Assembly: GCA_016198755.1 (NCBI GenBank)
Contig: JACQIB010000002.1
Coordinates: forward strand, 1-64,000
Length of the DNA stretch: 64,000 bases
Direction of reading: 5' to 3'
Source: Candidatus Aenigmatarchaeota archaeon
GTDB taxonomy: Archaea; Aenigmatarchaeota; Aenigmatarchaeia; Aenigmatarchaeales; JACQIB01
The notes under the pieces were generated by a model, which was not told the origin of the DNA, ran no database searches, and saw nothing but the letters and a program-made list of their open reading frames with translations. Positions 33,639 through 43,277 of the stretch are shown here, in pieces. The first letter of the stretch is position 1. Each line of letters begins with the position of its first letter. Position numbers and translations under genes: made by a program.

Positions 33639-34554
33639 GAAAAGACTAATAGGTGTTATAGGAGCCGGCAGGCAGGGACAGAATCATATAAGAGATATCA
33701 TATCACTTGGATGTGATGTTATAGCAGCCGATATAAACGAAGCGACTTTGAAGCAGGCCAAAGAGAAGTTTAATTGCCAGACAACAATGGATTATAAGGA
33801 AATACTCAATAATACCAATATAACAGCTGTTAGCATATGCGCTCCAAACAGCGAACACTATAAGATAGCAAAAGAAGCGTTGGAAAGCGGAAAGAATATT
33901 TTAATAGAAAAACCAATGGCAGATACTTACTCTGATGCAAAATCCCTTATAGAAATATCCAAAAAAGCAGGCAAAAGTATTTGTGTAGGTCATGTTTTCA
34001 GGTTTAATGATGCCATAGTTGAATTAAAAAGACTTGTAGAACAGAAATATTTCGGAGATAATATATTTTTCATAAAGTTTGTATGGAACAATCTTGAGCC
34101 TATATGGAACAGGGACATAATTTTTGACTTAGCATCACATCCATACGACATATTACACTTTATTTTCAATAAAACACTTGAAAATCCCAGTTTTATAGGG
34201 GCTCCATGCAGAAGGGAAACTGGAAATGAAGTCGCCTTTATAACAGGTAACATAGGTAAAACCCTAGTCAGTATGGATTTAAGCTGGGTTTTTCCTGAAA
34301 AAATAAGGCAAATAGTTATTGTTGGGTCAGAAAAAGCAGCAACAATAGGGTGTGTGGAGCAAACAATAGACATTTATGATTTCAAAACAAAGTCAAAAAC
34401 AAGACTCTGGCATGAAGCAAACAATGCACTGCGTGCAGAGCTTGCCCACTTCATAAACATAGCTTATGCAAATATTCCAACACACAGTTCCGGAGAAGTT
34501 GGAGCAGAAATTGTAAAGTCACTTGAAGAGCTTAGGGAACTGTCTAAGAAATAA
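33631..34554 (+). CDS. Gfo/Idh/MocA-family oxidoreductase (WbpB-like)
   Basis: A 307-residue NAD-dependent sugar dehydrogenase. The Rossmann start is IGVIGAGRQGQNHIRDI. ILIEKPMADTYSDAK holds the conserved EKP lysine. DLASHPYDILHFI has the catalytic-site His region. It likely oxidises the C3 hydroxyl of a UDP-GlcNAcA substrate. ATG 33631 overlaps the aminotransferase end by 8 bp and has an SD-like GAGGT upstream; an ATG at 33616 is the alternative. It is convergent with a GT4 gene and overlaps it by 11 bp. Confidence 0.9.
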   Translation: MLEKRLIGVIGAGRQGQNHIRDIISLGCDVIAADINEATLKQAKEKFNCQTTMDYKEILNNTNITAVSICAPNSEHYKIAKEALESGKNILIEKPMADTYSDAKSLIEISKKAGKSICVGHVFRFNDAIVELKRLVEQKYFGDNIFFIKFVWNNLEPIWNRDIIFDLASHPYDILHFIFNKTLENPSFIGAPCRRETGNEVAFITGNIGKTLVSMDLSWVFPEKIRQIVIVGSEKAATIGCVEQTIDIYDFKTKSKTRLWHEANNALRAELAHFINIAYANIPTHSSGEVGAEIVKSLEELRELSKK

Positions 34555-35650
34555 TATCCCTATAAATCCCAATTGTATTTTTTGTTATATTTTCCCACTC
34601 ATAATGTTTCATTGCCAGTTCTCTGCAGTTTCTAAATCTTTCAGGCGCATCTAAAACTTCCTTAATTGCATCTACCAAGTTCCCGTTTGGTATTGTGCCA
34701 ATTCCTGTCCATTCATCATTTGGAAAGTGAATGAGATTGGTGCTAACCATTGGGGTTCCACATGCTGCAGCTTCAACAGGCGCAATGCCTATTCCGCCCC
34801 ACTTCGCAATCATATCTGTTGCGTTTAAAATATAGGCATCAACAGCGCTATAATAAAGCGGCATCTGCTCCCTCGGAACAGGAGCCAGCGCTATTCCCCC
34901 CATCCTTTTTACTTCACTGAACATTTCATTTTCCCCCCTATCTATAAGCAACATATCAACATCGAATTTTTCTTTCAAAACTTTAACAGCATCCAGCATT
35001 TCTCTCCATTTTATTTTATAAGGAGCTCCAACATAGAGCAGCAATTTTTTATCTTGCGGCAAATTAAGTATTTTCCTAGCATGTTTTCTTTCTGTTGGCT
35101 GACAAAAATTAAAGTCCACACCCATTCCCTGGAGCAAAACTCTTTCTTTTGGCAATATTCTAGAAATATATTCTATCTCAGCCTTTGAAACTGCCAAAAC
35201 TTTTCTTACTTTTTTAAGTGTAAAAGGTTCGAAAAAAGTCTTTATTCTTGGAAACGGAGACTCTCCATGATGCTGTATAACTACAGGAAGAGAAGAAAAT
35301 ATTTTTGAGATAAGGCTTACAAAAGGATAATGGAGTCCATGAAGATGAAGAATTACCTTTTCCTGCTTTGAAACTCTTTTTATTTCCCTTAAAAGAGGTA
35401 GCGATATTTCATACCCAGAACGCAATGCAAAGGAAGGAAAAATTTTAAAAGTTATTCCACTCCCCTCCTTTATTTCCATGTTTTTAAAGCTTTTTTCTGG
35501 TGTAAAACACTCTATATCAAATTCATTCGTTTCTTTAAGAACCCTTTTTCCAACTCTTGCAGCCCAACTCTCGAATATTCCAATTTCCAGCCGTTCTTTC
35601 GGAAGGGCAAAAGATAATGAATGGTGTACTACATGTATAACTTTTGTCAA
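34544..35650 (-). CDS. Glycosyltransferase family 4
   Basis: A 368-residue GT4 protein. VILHLHGLHYPFVSLISK and VVIQHHGESPFPRIK are in the N-terminal domain. The donor domain has LLYVGAPYKIKWREML and YYSAVDAYILN..WGGIGIAPVEAAACGTPMVST, where E-x7-E is less regular (APVEAAACGTPM). Its start overlaps the end of the radical SAM gene by 4 bp, so the two are an operon. Donor sugar unknown. Confidence 0.85.
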   Translation of the reverse strand: MTKVIHVVHHSLSFALPKERLEIGIFESWAARVGKRVLKETNEFDIECFTPEKSFKNMEIKEGSGITFKIFPSFALRSGYEISLPLLREIKRVSKQEKVILHLHGLHYPFVSLISKIFSSLPVVIQHHGESPFPRIKTFFEPFTLKKVRKVLAVSKAEIEYISRILPKERVLLQGMGVDFNFCQPTERKHARKILNLPQDKKLLLYVGAPYKIKWREMLDAVKVLKEKFDVDMLLIDRGENEMFSEVKRMGGIALAPVPREQMPLYYSAVDAYILNATDMIAKWGGIGIAPVEAAACGTPMVSTNLIHFPNDEWTGIGTIPNGNLVDAIKEVLDAPERFRNCRELAMKHYEWENITKNTIGIYRDIIS

Positions 35651-36699
35651 TTATGCACACCAGCCAATGGGCAGCCTGTGCAGTTTGGAGGGACACCTCC
35701 AGAAGCCAGATGCTTTCTAAAGGAAACAACCTGCCGGCTGTTTTTTAATTCTGAATAAGGAGTTTCAAGTACATTACCAAAATTAAAAGTCCTCGGATCA
35801 GGATTTACACAACAAGTCGCAATATACCCATCTGCAGTTATGAAAGGTCCCTGCCATGGATATCCACACACTCCCTTCGGAACATCCCTAGCAAACTCGA
35901 AACCCAATCCATACGACTTTGCAAGAGCTTCGGCTTCCTCTACAGCCTTATCATCTACTTTTATAGCCAAGGCGGAATGAAGTTCTTCCTTACCTGTGAA
36001 GTTTGGGTTTACAACACCTATACTCAATGTACTTACACCCAAGCCGTGAGCAAGATTCACTATTTCTTTCATTTGATGTGCATTCTTTTTCATTAAAACA
36101 AAACCCAAATGAACTATTATTTTACTTCCATATCTTTTTTTTGTCTCTACAAGAGTCTTAATATTAGCAAGTACCTTATCGTAATCAGCACCAGCCCTTA
36201 TGGAGTTATAAGTTTCCTTTGTAGCACCATCAAATGATATGGCAACTTTATCTATCCCAGAGTTTACAAACTTTTCACAAACTTCCCTGTTTAGAAGGGT
36301 TCCATTGGAAATTACGAAAATAAAATCAACTTTTTTCACATTTTTTGCATGATCCACTATCCTGAAAAAGTCCTTATTCATTATGCCTTCACCCAGACCA
36401 GTGAAAATTATGTTATTAAGGTACTTGAACTGTCCTATAATTTTCAAATACCTGTCAAAAGTAAGGTCCTGTATCCTCTGTTCATCATAATAAGTTCTTT
36501 TGCACATTGTGCATCGCAAGTTGCACTTTCCAGTAGGTTCAAGTTGTACTGTTATCGGTTCCCCCATAATTTTATCTTTATTTAATTTTAATGTCAGTCC
36601 ATAAAGTAGCATGTTATAAACTCCGGATATACCGTTCTTTAGAAGGCTCCTTTCCATAAGGAATTTTATTCTAGAGAACTTTGCGGTTATTTTTATCAT
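35647..36699 (-). CDS. Radical SAM protein with SPASM domain
   Basis: A 350-residue radical SAM enzyme. The cluster motif CNLRCTMC (Cx3Cx2C) follows VQLEPTGK (about residue 55). The C-terminal SPASM region has CGYPW, CC in YIATCCVNPDP, and CTGCPL, enough Cys for an extra cluster. SPASM enzymes modify peptides or sugars. Its place in a glycan operon with a GT4 suggests a carbohydrate or lipid-linked substrate, which is inference. ATG 36699 has SD GGAGA and a TATA box (TATTTAAAAGG, about 36720-36730); a longer frame to 36783 would start upstream of that TATA box. Confidence 0.88.
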   Translation of the reverse strand: MIKITAKFSRIKFLMERSLLKNGISGVYNMLLYGLTLKLNKDKIMGEPITVQLEPTGKCNLRCTMCKRTYYDEQRIQDLTFDRYLKIIGQFKYLNNIIFTGLGEGIMNKDFFRIVDHAKNVKKVDFIFVISNGTLLNREVCEKFVNSGIDKVAISFDGATKETYNSIRAGADYDKVLANIKTLVETKKRYGSKIIVHLGFVLMKKNAHQMKEIVNLAHGLGVSTLSIGVVNPNFTGKEELHSALAIKVDDKAVEEAEALAKSYGLGFEFARDVPKGVCGYPWQGPFITADGYIATCCVNPDPRTFNFGNVLETPYSELKNSRQVVSFRKHLASGGVPPNCTGCPLAGVHN

Positions 36700-36809
36700 A
36701 CTATCTCCATGTTCATAACCTTTTAAATACCTTTCTACCGTTAGTTTTATAAAACATATGTATTTGTGGTTCATTCGTACCACATACAGTAAAATTAAAT
36801 AGTGATAAA

Positions 36810-37784
36810 ATGAGAGCTTTGATTACAGGTGGCGGTGGGTTCGTAGGCTCAAATCTAGCCTTATACCTACTTTCGAAAGGCCATGATGTTACTGTTTATG
36901 ATAATATGCAAAGGATGGGCAGCCATATAAATATTGGAAAAATAAAAGCAGCTTTTCCACAAGCCAAAATAGTGCCCAAGGAACTGGATGATATAAGGGA
37001 GTTTTTGCAAAATAATAGGTTTCATGTAATATTTCATTTCGCAGCCCAGGTTGCTGTTACGAGCAGCTATGAAAGTCCGCACAGTGATTTCAGGATAAAT
37101 GCTCTAGGAACATTTAATATTGTTTCGTCTACAGACACCCCAGTTATCTATGCCTCAACAAACAAAGTCTACGGAGATAATGTTAATCTTGTTCCCATAG
37201 AGGAGCATGAAACCAGATATGATTTTTCAGGCCCATTAAAAGGAGTTGGAATACCTGAAAGTTTCAGTATAGACTCCAAAAAGCATACTCCATATGGCTG
37301 TTCAAAGCTTGTTGGCGAGCTTTATGTCAGAGAATTCGACGGTGTTGCAAACAGGTTCTCCTGTATGTATGGTCCAAACCAGTTTGGCAATACAGATCAG
37401 GGCTGGCTGTCACATTTTGTTCAATATGCTCTATCAGGAAAACAACTCACTGTTTATGGTGATGGAAAACAGGTAAGGGACGCACTCTATATCGACGATG
37501 TTGTAAGACTTTTGGAGCTGCAGGCACTTAACATAGATAAAATACGCGGAGAGGTTTTCAATATAGGAGGTGGTTACAATAATGTAATTTCTCTGTTAGA
37601 ACTTTGCTCAAAACTTGGAGTAAAACCTAAATTTGAGGACTGGAGGCCTTCAGACCAGAAAGTTTACTATTCGGATATATCCAAAGCTAAAAAACTTTTA
37701 GGCTGGTCACCGGCAGTTTCTGTTGATGACGGACTTAAAAGACTTGTTGAATGGCACAAATCCCCAGAATCAAAGCTCCATTAA
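36810..37784 (+). CDS. NAD-dependent sugar epimerase (CDP-paratose 2-epimerase-like SDR)
   Basis: A 324-residue extended SDR. The N-terminal ITGGGGFVGSNLALYLL is the NAD site. ASTNKVYG and the YGCSK (YxxxK) motif form the active site. The insertion RYDFSGPLKGVGIPESFSID and the RFSCMYGPNQFGNTDQGW region are typical of CDP-paratose/tyvelose 2-epimerases. Substrate may be a CDP- or UDP-sugar. It has its own start region with no strong SD. Confidence 0.85.
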   Translation: MRALITGGGGFVGSNLALYLLSKGHDVTVYDNMQRMGSHINIGKIKAAFPQAKIVPKELDDIREFLQNNRFHVIFHFAAQVAVTSSYESPHSDFRINALGTFNIVSSTDTPVIYASTNKVYGDNVNLVPIEEHETRYDFSGPLKGVGIPESFSIDSKKHTPYGCSKLVGELYVREFDGVANRFSCMYGPNQFGNTDQGWLSHFVQYALSGKQLTVYGDGKQVRDALYIDDVVRLLELQALNIDKIRGEVFNIGGGYNNVISLLELCSKLGVKPKFEDWRPSDQKVYYSDISKAKKLLGWSPAVSVDDGLKRLVEWHKSPESKLH

Positions 37785-37820
37785 GGTGCCTTTTAATCTT
37801 TTTCTATTCATGTTTTTCCA

Positions 37821-40076
37821 ATGGCAAATACCCTTAAAACAGACTTGATAAGCATAACCTTCATTTTCCTACTGTCTATTACACCATTCCTCCCATACTT
37901 AGTCCAATCAGGCAAAGTACTTGGTTCAGGTATATCAGACACAGTCTATATACTCCCGTTTATAGGTGAGTTATCCAGAAAAGAGCTCACAGAAACAGGT
38001 TTTTTCCCTACATGGGACAGCTATACATCCTCAGGTCGTCCATTTCTAGCAAACCCACAATCAGCTCCATTTTCCCTCTCAACACTTCTTTATCTCCTTT
38101 TTTCATTCAATTCCTTTGCTATTTCCACAGCTATTTACATGTTTCTTGCAGGTATTTTTACATACTTATTTTCCAGATTACTTGATCTAAAACAGCCCGA
38201 AGCCCTCTTCGCCTCAATTTCCTATATGTTCAGCAGTCTGTTCTTCCTCAGAATATTCGCAGGTCACACTCTGTTAATAGGTGCATTCGCTTTCTTCCCC
38301 CTTATACTTCTTATAGCAGAACTAAATGTAAGAAAAACCAGAAAACTTCATATAATATTGTTTGGTTCAATAGCATTCTTCCTCCAAATATCCACAGGCG
38401 GTTTGCAAATAGCCTTTTACACCACAATAGCATTCTTTCTTTACACCATCCTGCGCAGCGTACAGCGGTTCTTGCTTGAAAACTCAACTAAACAGCTCCT
38501 GAAAAATATTGTTGCACCGCTTTTAATGATAGCAATTTCAATTATGATGGTTTCATCTCAACTACTTCCTGCATTTGAGCTCCTTTCATTAAGCCCAAGG
38601 GCAAATTCTGATGGTACTTCAGTTTCCACCTCTTCCCACCCCCTGTTGTTATCCAATCTGTTTCTCCCAGAAATTTTATCCAGTTCCAACTATAACTTCG
38701 GTTTTACTAATTTTTGGGAATTCATACCATACATAGGTGCGATAACAGCTATCATGGCACTTTTAGGTTGCTTATTTTCCAGCAGAAAGATAAAATATCC
38801 GCTCATTATACTTGCTCTATTTTCAATATTATTTTCTCTTGGAACATACACGCCATTTTTCAGTTTATTCTCAAAAGTACTTCCGTTTATTAACAGCTTT
38901 AGATTTCCTTCGCGCATGATATTTGTTTTTCTCTTCTCCCTATCTATACTATCCTCACTCGGGTTTCACTCACTCCTGCAGAAAAGCACAAAAAAACTCT
39001 TTCATGTCCCACTTTTCATAGTATCCATTGTTTTTCTTTTAGTATCCATACTACTAACAAATCCAGCCTATATTATATTAAAAGAACAGTTTACACACAT
39101 ATCTGCTGTTATTGCCGGCAGTCTTCCATATGACTCTGCAATAATAAAAGCCAGTGCAATAGAACAGAACTTCCAGTTTATTTATGCTAATATAGTTTTC
39201 GGTTCTTATCATCTGCTTATTTTCTTAGTTCTCTTTCTCTGGGCATGTTCTTCTTTCATTAAAGGCAGACTTACACCGCGTATATTTTCTCTTGCAATAT
39301 TATTGCTTCTTCTATCAGATCTGCTTTTATTCGGTATTCCCTATATAAAGTATACAGACCAGAAGAGTTTAGAGCTGCCGCAGGATGCACTAAAATACAT
39401 AGATTCGGATTATAATGTATATCTGGACAAAGCAGTTTTCCCTCCTGTAGCATTAATAAAAAATAACTTAAAGACTCACCAGATATACGATCCTGCAACA
39501 CTAAAATCATATGAAGAATTTTTATCTATAAATAACTGCACAGAATATTGCTCTTCAGCCTCAAACCTGTTCTCTACAAAATACTACATAACAAACAAAA
39601 CCTTGGATATGGAGAAACTATATTCATTCTCCTATACTAACTATCTGACTGGAAAGCCTTCCATCGCCACAATTTACAGCATAAACTCTTCAGGTTTGGC
39701 AAGAATATCCTATAACTGGAGAGTAGACTCCTCATACCTAGGCGACGTTTATCTGGATAAACTAGAATTCTCAGATGATTCTAAAATAAACATAACTTAT
39801 CGTTCATCCAGCAAAATAAATATCTCAACCTATACTTCTCAGTCCGGAGTTCTCGTGCTTTCCCAGAATTATTATCCAGGATGGAAAGTTTTTATAGATG
39901 ATAAGGAAGCCAGAATTTTACAACCATATGCCAGCTATACCGGCGTTTTCCTTCCCAGAGGTCAGCATAACGTGGAGTTTGCTTTCAATCCATATTCAGG
40001 CCTGACTGTTACACTTATAGGAACTATAATTTCCTTAATATCGTTCTTTACTCTACTGCTTCTCTATATATTCTGA
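37821..40076 (+). CDS. YfhO-like large membrane protein
   Basis: A 751-residue protein with about 13 membrane helices and a large exported part. Near the N-terminus, FFPTWDSYTSSGRPFLANPQSAPF resembles the YfhO/GT-C loop. The exported region (about 500-720) ends with VLSQNYYPGWKVFIDDKEARIL, the most conserved YfhO segment. A final helix closes the protein. Bacterial YfhO is linked to glycosylation of lipoteichoic acid, so a GT-C-like transferase is likely. It overlaps the convergent GT4 gene by 29 bp. Confidence 0.8.
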   Translation: MANTLKTDLISITFIFLLSITPFLPYLVQSGKVLGSGISDTVYILPFIGELSRKELTETGFFPTWDSYTSSGRPFLANPQSAPFSLSTLLYLLFSFNSFAISTAIYMFLAGIFTYLFSRLLDLKQPEALFASISYMFSSLFFLRIFAGHTLLIGAFAFFPLILLIAELNVRKTRKLHIILFGSIAFFLQISTGGLQIAFYTTIAFFLYTILRSVQRFLLENSTKQLLKNIVAPLLMIAISIMMVSSQLLPAFELLSLSPRANSDGTSVSTSSHPLLLSNLFLPEILSSSNYNFGFTNFWEFIPYIGAITAIMALLGCLFSSRKIKYPLIILALFSILFSLGTYTPFFSLFSKVLPFINSFRFPSRMIFVFLFSLSILSSLGFHSLLQKSTKKLFHVPLFIVSIVFLLVSILLTNPAYIILKEQFTHISAVIAGSLPYDSAIIKASAIEQNFQFIYANIVFGSYHLLIFLVLFLWACSSFIKGRLTPRIFSLAILLLLLSDLLLFGIPYIKYTDQKSLELPQDALKYIDSDYNVYLDKAVFPPVALIKNNLKTHQIYDPATLKSYEEFLSINNCTEYCSSASNLFSTKYYITNKTLDMEKLYSFSYTNYLTGKPSIATIYSINSSGLARISYNWRVDSSYLGDVYLDKLEFSDDSKINITYRSSSKINISTYTSQSGVLVLSQNYYPGWKVFIDDKEARILQPYASYTGVFLPRGQHNVEFAFNPYSGLTVTLIGTIISLISFFTLLLLYIF

Positions 40077-41154
40077 GAAGCTGTTCATTCCTAGCTTTTA
40101 TAGAAAACTTTCCATTCACAACTTCTTTCAACCCAGTTTCCCCCAGCTTCCGCCTTAATTTTGAATCCTGTATCAATAAACCAGCCTTTTCTATTATACC
40201 GCTTACTATTTCCGGTTTTTCTGTTGTTTCTACAAATCTGTTAAATTTTTCCCAATTATCCATGGAAAACAGGTAGTTCTTTCCATACCAAGAGTATTTT
40301 GAACTAGGTAGTGCAAATCCACAATTACCTATTATTTCCGGAACAGCAAATGTATCTGTTCCAATACACGGTTTTCCGGCAGCCATAGCCTCAAGAAAAA
40401 CCATGCCAAAAGTATCAGTATATGTTGGTAATATGAAAACATCTGAATTTGGAAAGAATTCTGTAAGAACCTTTTCCCTTGGCTGAAGCCCAGGAAATTT
40501 TACTTTAAACTTCCCAGAGTATTTCTCCACAATATCCTTTGGCACATCACTTATCATTGTAAGTTCAACATCATACTTTTTGCTTAGTGTCTCGAAAGCT
40601 TTCAGTACTTCCATCCCCCCCTTTATGTAAAACCCATAGCTTACAAACAAAAATCTCACAGAATCAGACTTGGTTTCCGCAACATTCCTTGGTGCTATAG
40701 CAGGGTATACAACTTCCAACTTTTCCTTAAATCCAGAGCAATCCAGACCATTTAGAATAGACATTTTTCCAGCCTCTGTCCAAGGCATTATTTTTTTACA
40801 GTTTTTCCCAGCTAAATACTTCTCAACCTTTTTCCTGACATTTTCCAGCCTTCCAGCCTGAAAACCAACAAAAGAAGCAGCATGTTCCAAATCCAATACC
40901 CAAGGCATATCATTTTTTACCAGAATCCCGCTGCATCCATGTATAAGCTCAGCTCCCATCGGATTAACTTTTAATGCATGTGGATTGTTTGTAAACCTCA
41001 GGTAAGACCTGAATAGTCCGCGTTTTATATTGTTTACAATTTTATTTTTCGACGGGACAACATAAGGCGGAAAGACATATTCTACACCCTTCGGAGGATA
41101 TTTTATCAAATCCTCAAAGACAGAATGGTAACCTTTCCTCAAACAAACTTTCAT
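40048..41154 (-). CDS. Glycosyltransferase family 4
   Basis: A 368-residue GT4. The donor half shows FPNSDVFILPTYTDTFGMVFLEAMAAGKPCIGTDTFAVPEI with the E-x7-E pattern. The N-terminal half is more divergent and includes a HGCSGILVKNDMPWVLDLEH segment. ATG 41154 is chosen because it lies next to an SD-like GGGTGG at the end of the preceding gene; a longer frame starts inside that gene. It is the last gene of a run of minus-strand glycan genes starting at 45350. Confidence 0.88.
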   Translation of the reverse strand: MKVCLRKGYHSVFEDLIKYPPKGVEYVFPPYVVPSKNKIVNNIKRGLFRSYLRFTNNPHALKVNPMGAELIHGCSGILVKNDMPWVLDLEHAASFVGFQAGRLENVRKKVEKYLAGKNCKKIMPWTEAGKMSILNGLDCSGFKEKLEVVYPAIAPRNVAETKSDSVRFLFVSYGFYIKGGMEVLKAFETLSKKYDVELTMISDVPKDIVEKYSGKFKVKFPGLQPREKVLTEFFPNSDVFILPTYTDTFGMVFLEAMAAGKPCIGTDTFAVPEIIGNCGFALPSSKYSWYGKNYLFSMDNWEKFNRFVETTEKPEIVSGIIEKAGLLIQDSKLRRKLGETGLKEVVNGKFSIKARNEQLLRIYREAVE

Positions 41155-41155
41155 T

Positions 41156-42235
41156 CTACCCACCCAGCAGACTTTTGTAAATAGCCATCATACCATTTGC
41201 ATGGTTTTCATATGTAAATACCTTTGCTCTTTCCAAGCTCAGTTTTGAATATTTCTGCCTCATATGCTCATCTTCTATCAGTGGCCTTAATCCAGCAGCC
41301 ATAGATTCTATATTCGGCTCTACTATAACCCCATACTTTTGTATTAACTCAGGAGACGTTGAAGCATTGCAAGCAACAACAGGCAATCCGCAGTGCATAG
41401 CTTCTGCTATCATGTTTCCAAAACCCTCACTCAGAGACGGAAATACAAATATATCAAGAGAGTTGTAAAATTTTGTAACATCTTTATTGTCTACAAATCC
41501 GTAGAAATGCGTACCATCAACTCCTAATTTTCTGAAAGCCTCCAGATTTTTACCCCCGCCACCAACATGAAGCTCTACTTTGTTTCCATATTCCTTTCTT
41601 AATTTTTCAAAGGCCTGTACGAGAAGTATAACATTCTTCCTCCCATCCAACCCACCAAGATACCCTATTTTCACGATGTCACTTTTTGTTTTTGGCAAAG
41701 GATGAAATATGCTAGTATCGCATCCATGATAAACGACCTTCAATTTTTCCCTTTCTATACCCAGTTTCACGGCTTCTTCTTTTGCAGAATTTGAAAAAAC
41801 TAAAAGTGCATCAGCTTTTCTTATTGTCCTAAAACAATACCTATACCATGCTGTTATTACCAAGTCCCTTAACTTCATATTTTTTAGAGCATAGTGAAAC
41901 GGTATAACATCGTGTATAGCCACAACAGAAGGCGTTTTATCGTTCCATATAAACGGTGCGCCAGTAGTTACATAATCCGAATGGTAAACATCAGCTTCAA
42001 GATTCTTTATCTTTTTCGAGAGATAAAGCGGATATGGTATCCAGCTGAATTTTGGTGCATGCACAGTTTCTATCCAAGGTTCAGATGGTGAGAAGTCATC
42101 TCTTATAAGCAGCTTCACATCATTATTGAGCTCCTTCAAGCTCTTCCCTAGATTGTATATATATCTGGAGAATCCTATGCTCATACCCCACACACCACTT
42201 TGCGGTACAGTGTGACCTGCAAGCAGTATTCTCAT
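41156..42235 (-). CDS. Glycosyltransferase family 4
   Basis: A 359-residue GT4. It starts MRILLAGHTVPQSGVWGMS and has GYLGGLDGRKNVILLVQAFEKL and FYNSLDIFVFPSLSEGFGNMIAEAMHCGLPVVACNAS. The K/R residue of the donor site and both catalytic Glu are clear. It precedes the next GT4 in the operon, separated by one base. Donor sugar not predictable. Confidence 0.92.
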   Translation of the reverse strand: MRILLAGHTVPQSGVWGMSIGFSRYIYNLGKSLKELNNDVKLLIRDDFSPSEPWIETVHAPKFSWIPYPLYLSKKIKNLEADVYHSDYVTTGAPFIWNDKTPSVVAIHDVIPFHYALKNMKLRDLVITAWYRYCFRTIRKADALLVFSNSAKEEAVKLGIEREKLKVVYHGCDTSIFHPLPKTKSDIVKIGYLGGLDGRKNVILLVQAFEKLRKEYGNKVELHVGGGGKNLEAFRKLGVDGTHFYGFVDNKDVTKFYNSLDIFVFPSLSEGFGNMIAEAMHCGLPVVACNASTSPELIQKYGVIVEPNIESMAAGLRPLIEDEHMRQKYSKLSLERAKVFTYENHANGMMAIYKSLLGG

Positions 42236-42266
42236 AACATCACAAAAAGCTTGAAGTGAAAGGCTT

Positions 42267-43277
42267 TTATGCCTTTAGTAACCTATGAACCACATCTGCT
42301 ATACACTCTTTTCTCTGCCCGTAATTGAAAATTTCCTTTATCCTTTCCCTTCCTATATTTCCAAGTCTTTCAACTAGTTCCCCATTTTTAAGTACCTTTA
42401 GTATCGCTTCCGCCAGCTTCTTTGGATTTTTTACAGGCACATACAATCCAGCCCCGCCAGCTACCTCTGGAGTAGCCCCCTTTCTGCTAACAATAACTGG
42501 CAATCCACATGCCATTGCCTCTGCCATAGCTAATCCAAACCCCTCGTGCATTGAAGGCTGAACAAAAGCTACAGATTTGTTTACTAACCTTATTTTCTCC
42601 TTCTCTTTCATCTCCCTAGATTCATGGAACTCTACATTTCTTTCCAATCCAAGATTTTTTACCCTTTCCTTTACAGCCGGAAACCCGTCTATAAGCGTCC
42701 CAATAAGTACAAACTTCGCATCTGGAATATCATTAACTACGATTTTCATAGCATCCAATATGTCCATTATCCTTTTTCTCTCCACATTGTGTTTTGATAC
42801 ATGACTAACTAAAACCACACTTTTTTCCTTCTTAATTTTCAGTGGCTTATACTTTTCCGTATCTATTCCAAAATAACAAAGTTTAAGGTTTTTCCCTCCC
42901 AGCATTCTAGCCTGTTGTAAAACATGTTTTGAATCTACAAGAACAGCATTACTGTTTTTTAACGTCCATTTTATAATCTTTTTCTGCCAATACGGTCTCG
43001 CATCAAATCCAGTTGAAGTTTTATCACTCTTACACACATCACTGCCTGCAGCTACTAGTATGTTAGGCTTACCTATCATTTTGCTGTACATTATTGCTTT
43101 GGCTCCTGAAGAGGCCCAGTAGGCAAAATAAAGGTCAGCATTTTTTTCTATATTGCTAAAAGAATTAGAAACCTTAACTTCGAATCCCAGCTCTTCCAAA
43201 ATCCTTATATCGGTTTTGTAGAACTCTACAACCTTTATCAAGTCAAATGGAGCATTTGCAAAAAAACAAACTTTCAT
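42267..43277 (-). CDS. Glycosyltransferase family 4
   Basis: A 336-residue GT4. The donor domain shows VVLVSHVSKHNVERKRIMDILDAM and KSVAFVQPSMHEGFGLAMAEAMACGLPVIVSRKGATPEV, with complete catalytic Glu spacing. The acceptor domain is short. It overlaps the 2-epimerase stop by 4 bp, so translation is coupled, and lies 31 bp before the next GT4. Confidence 0.92.
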   Translation of the reverse strand: MKVCFFANAPFDLIKVVEFYKTDIRILEELGFEVKVSNSFSNIEKNADLYFAYWASSGAKAIMYSKMIGKPNILVAAGSDVCKSDKTSTGFDARPYWQKKIIKWTLKNSNAVLVDSKHVLQQARMLGGKNLKLCYFGIDTEKYKPLKIKKEKSVVLVSHVSKHNVERKRIMDILDAMKIVVNDIPDAKFVLIGTLIDGFPAVKERVKNLGLERNVEFHESREMKEKEKIRLVNKSVAFVQPSMHEGFGLAMAEAMACGLPVIVSRKGATPEVAGGAGLYVPVKNPKKLAEAILKVLKNGELVERLGNIGRERIKEIFNYGQRKECIADVVHRLLKA

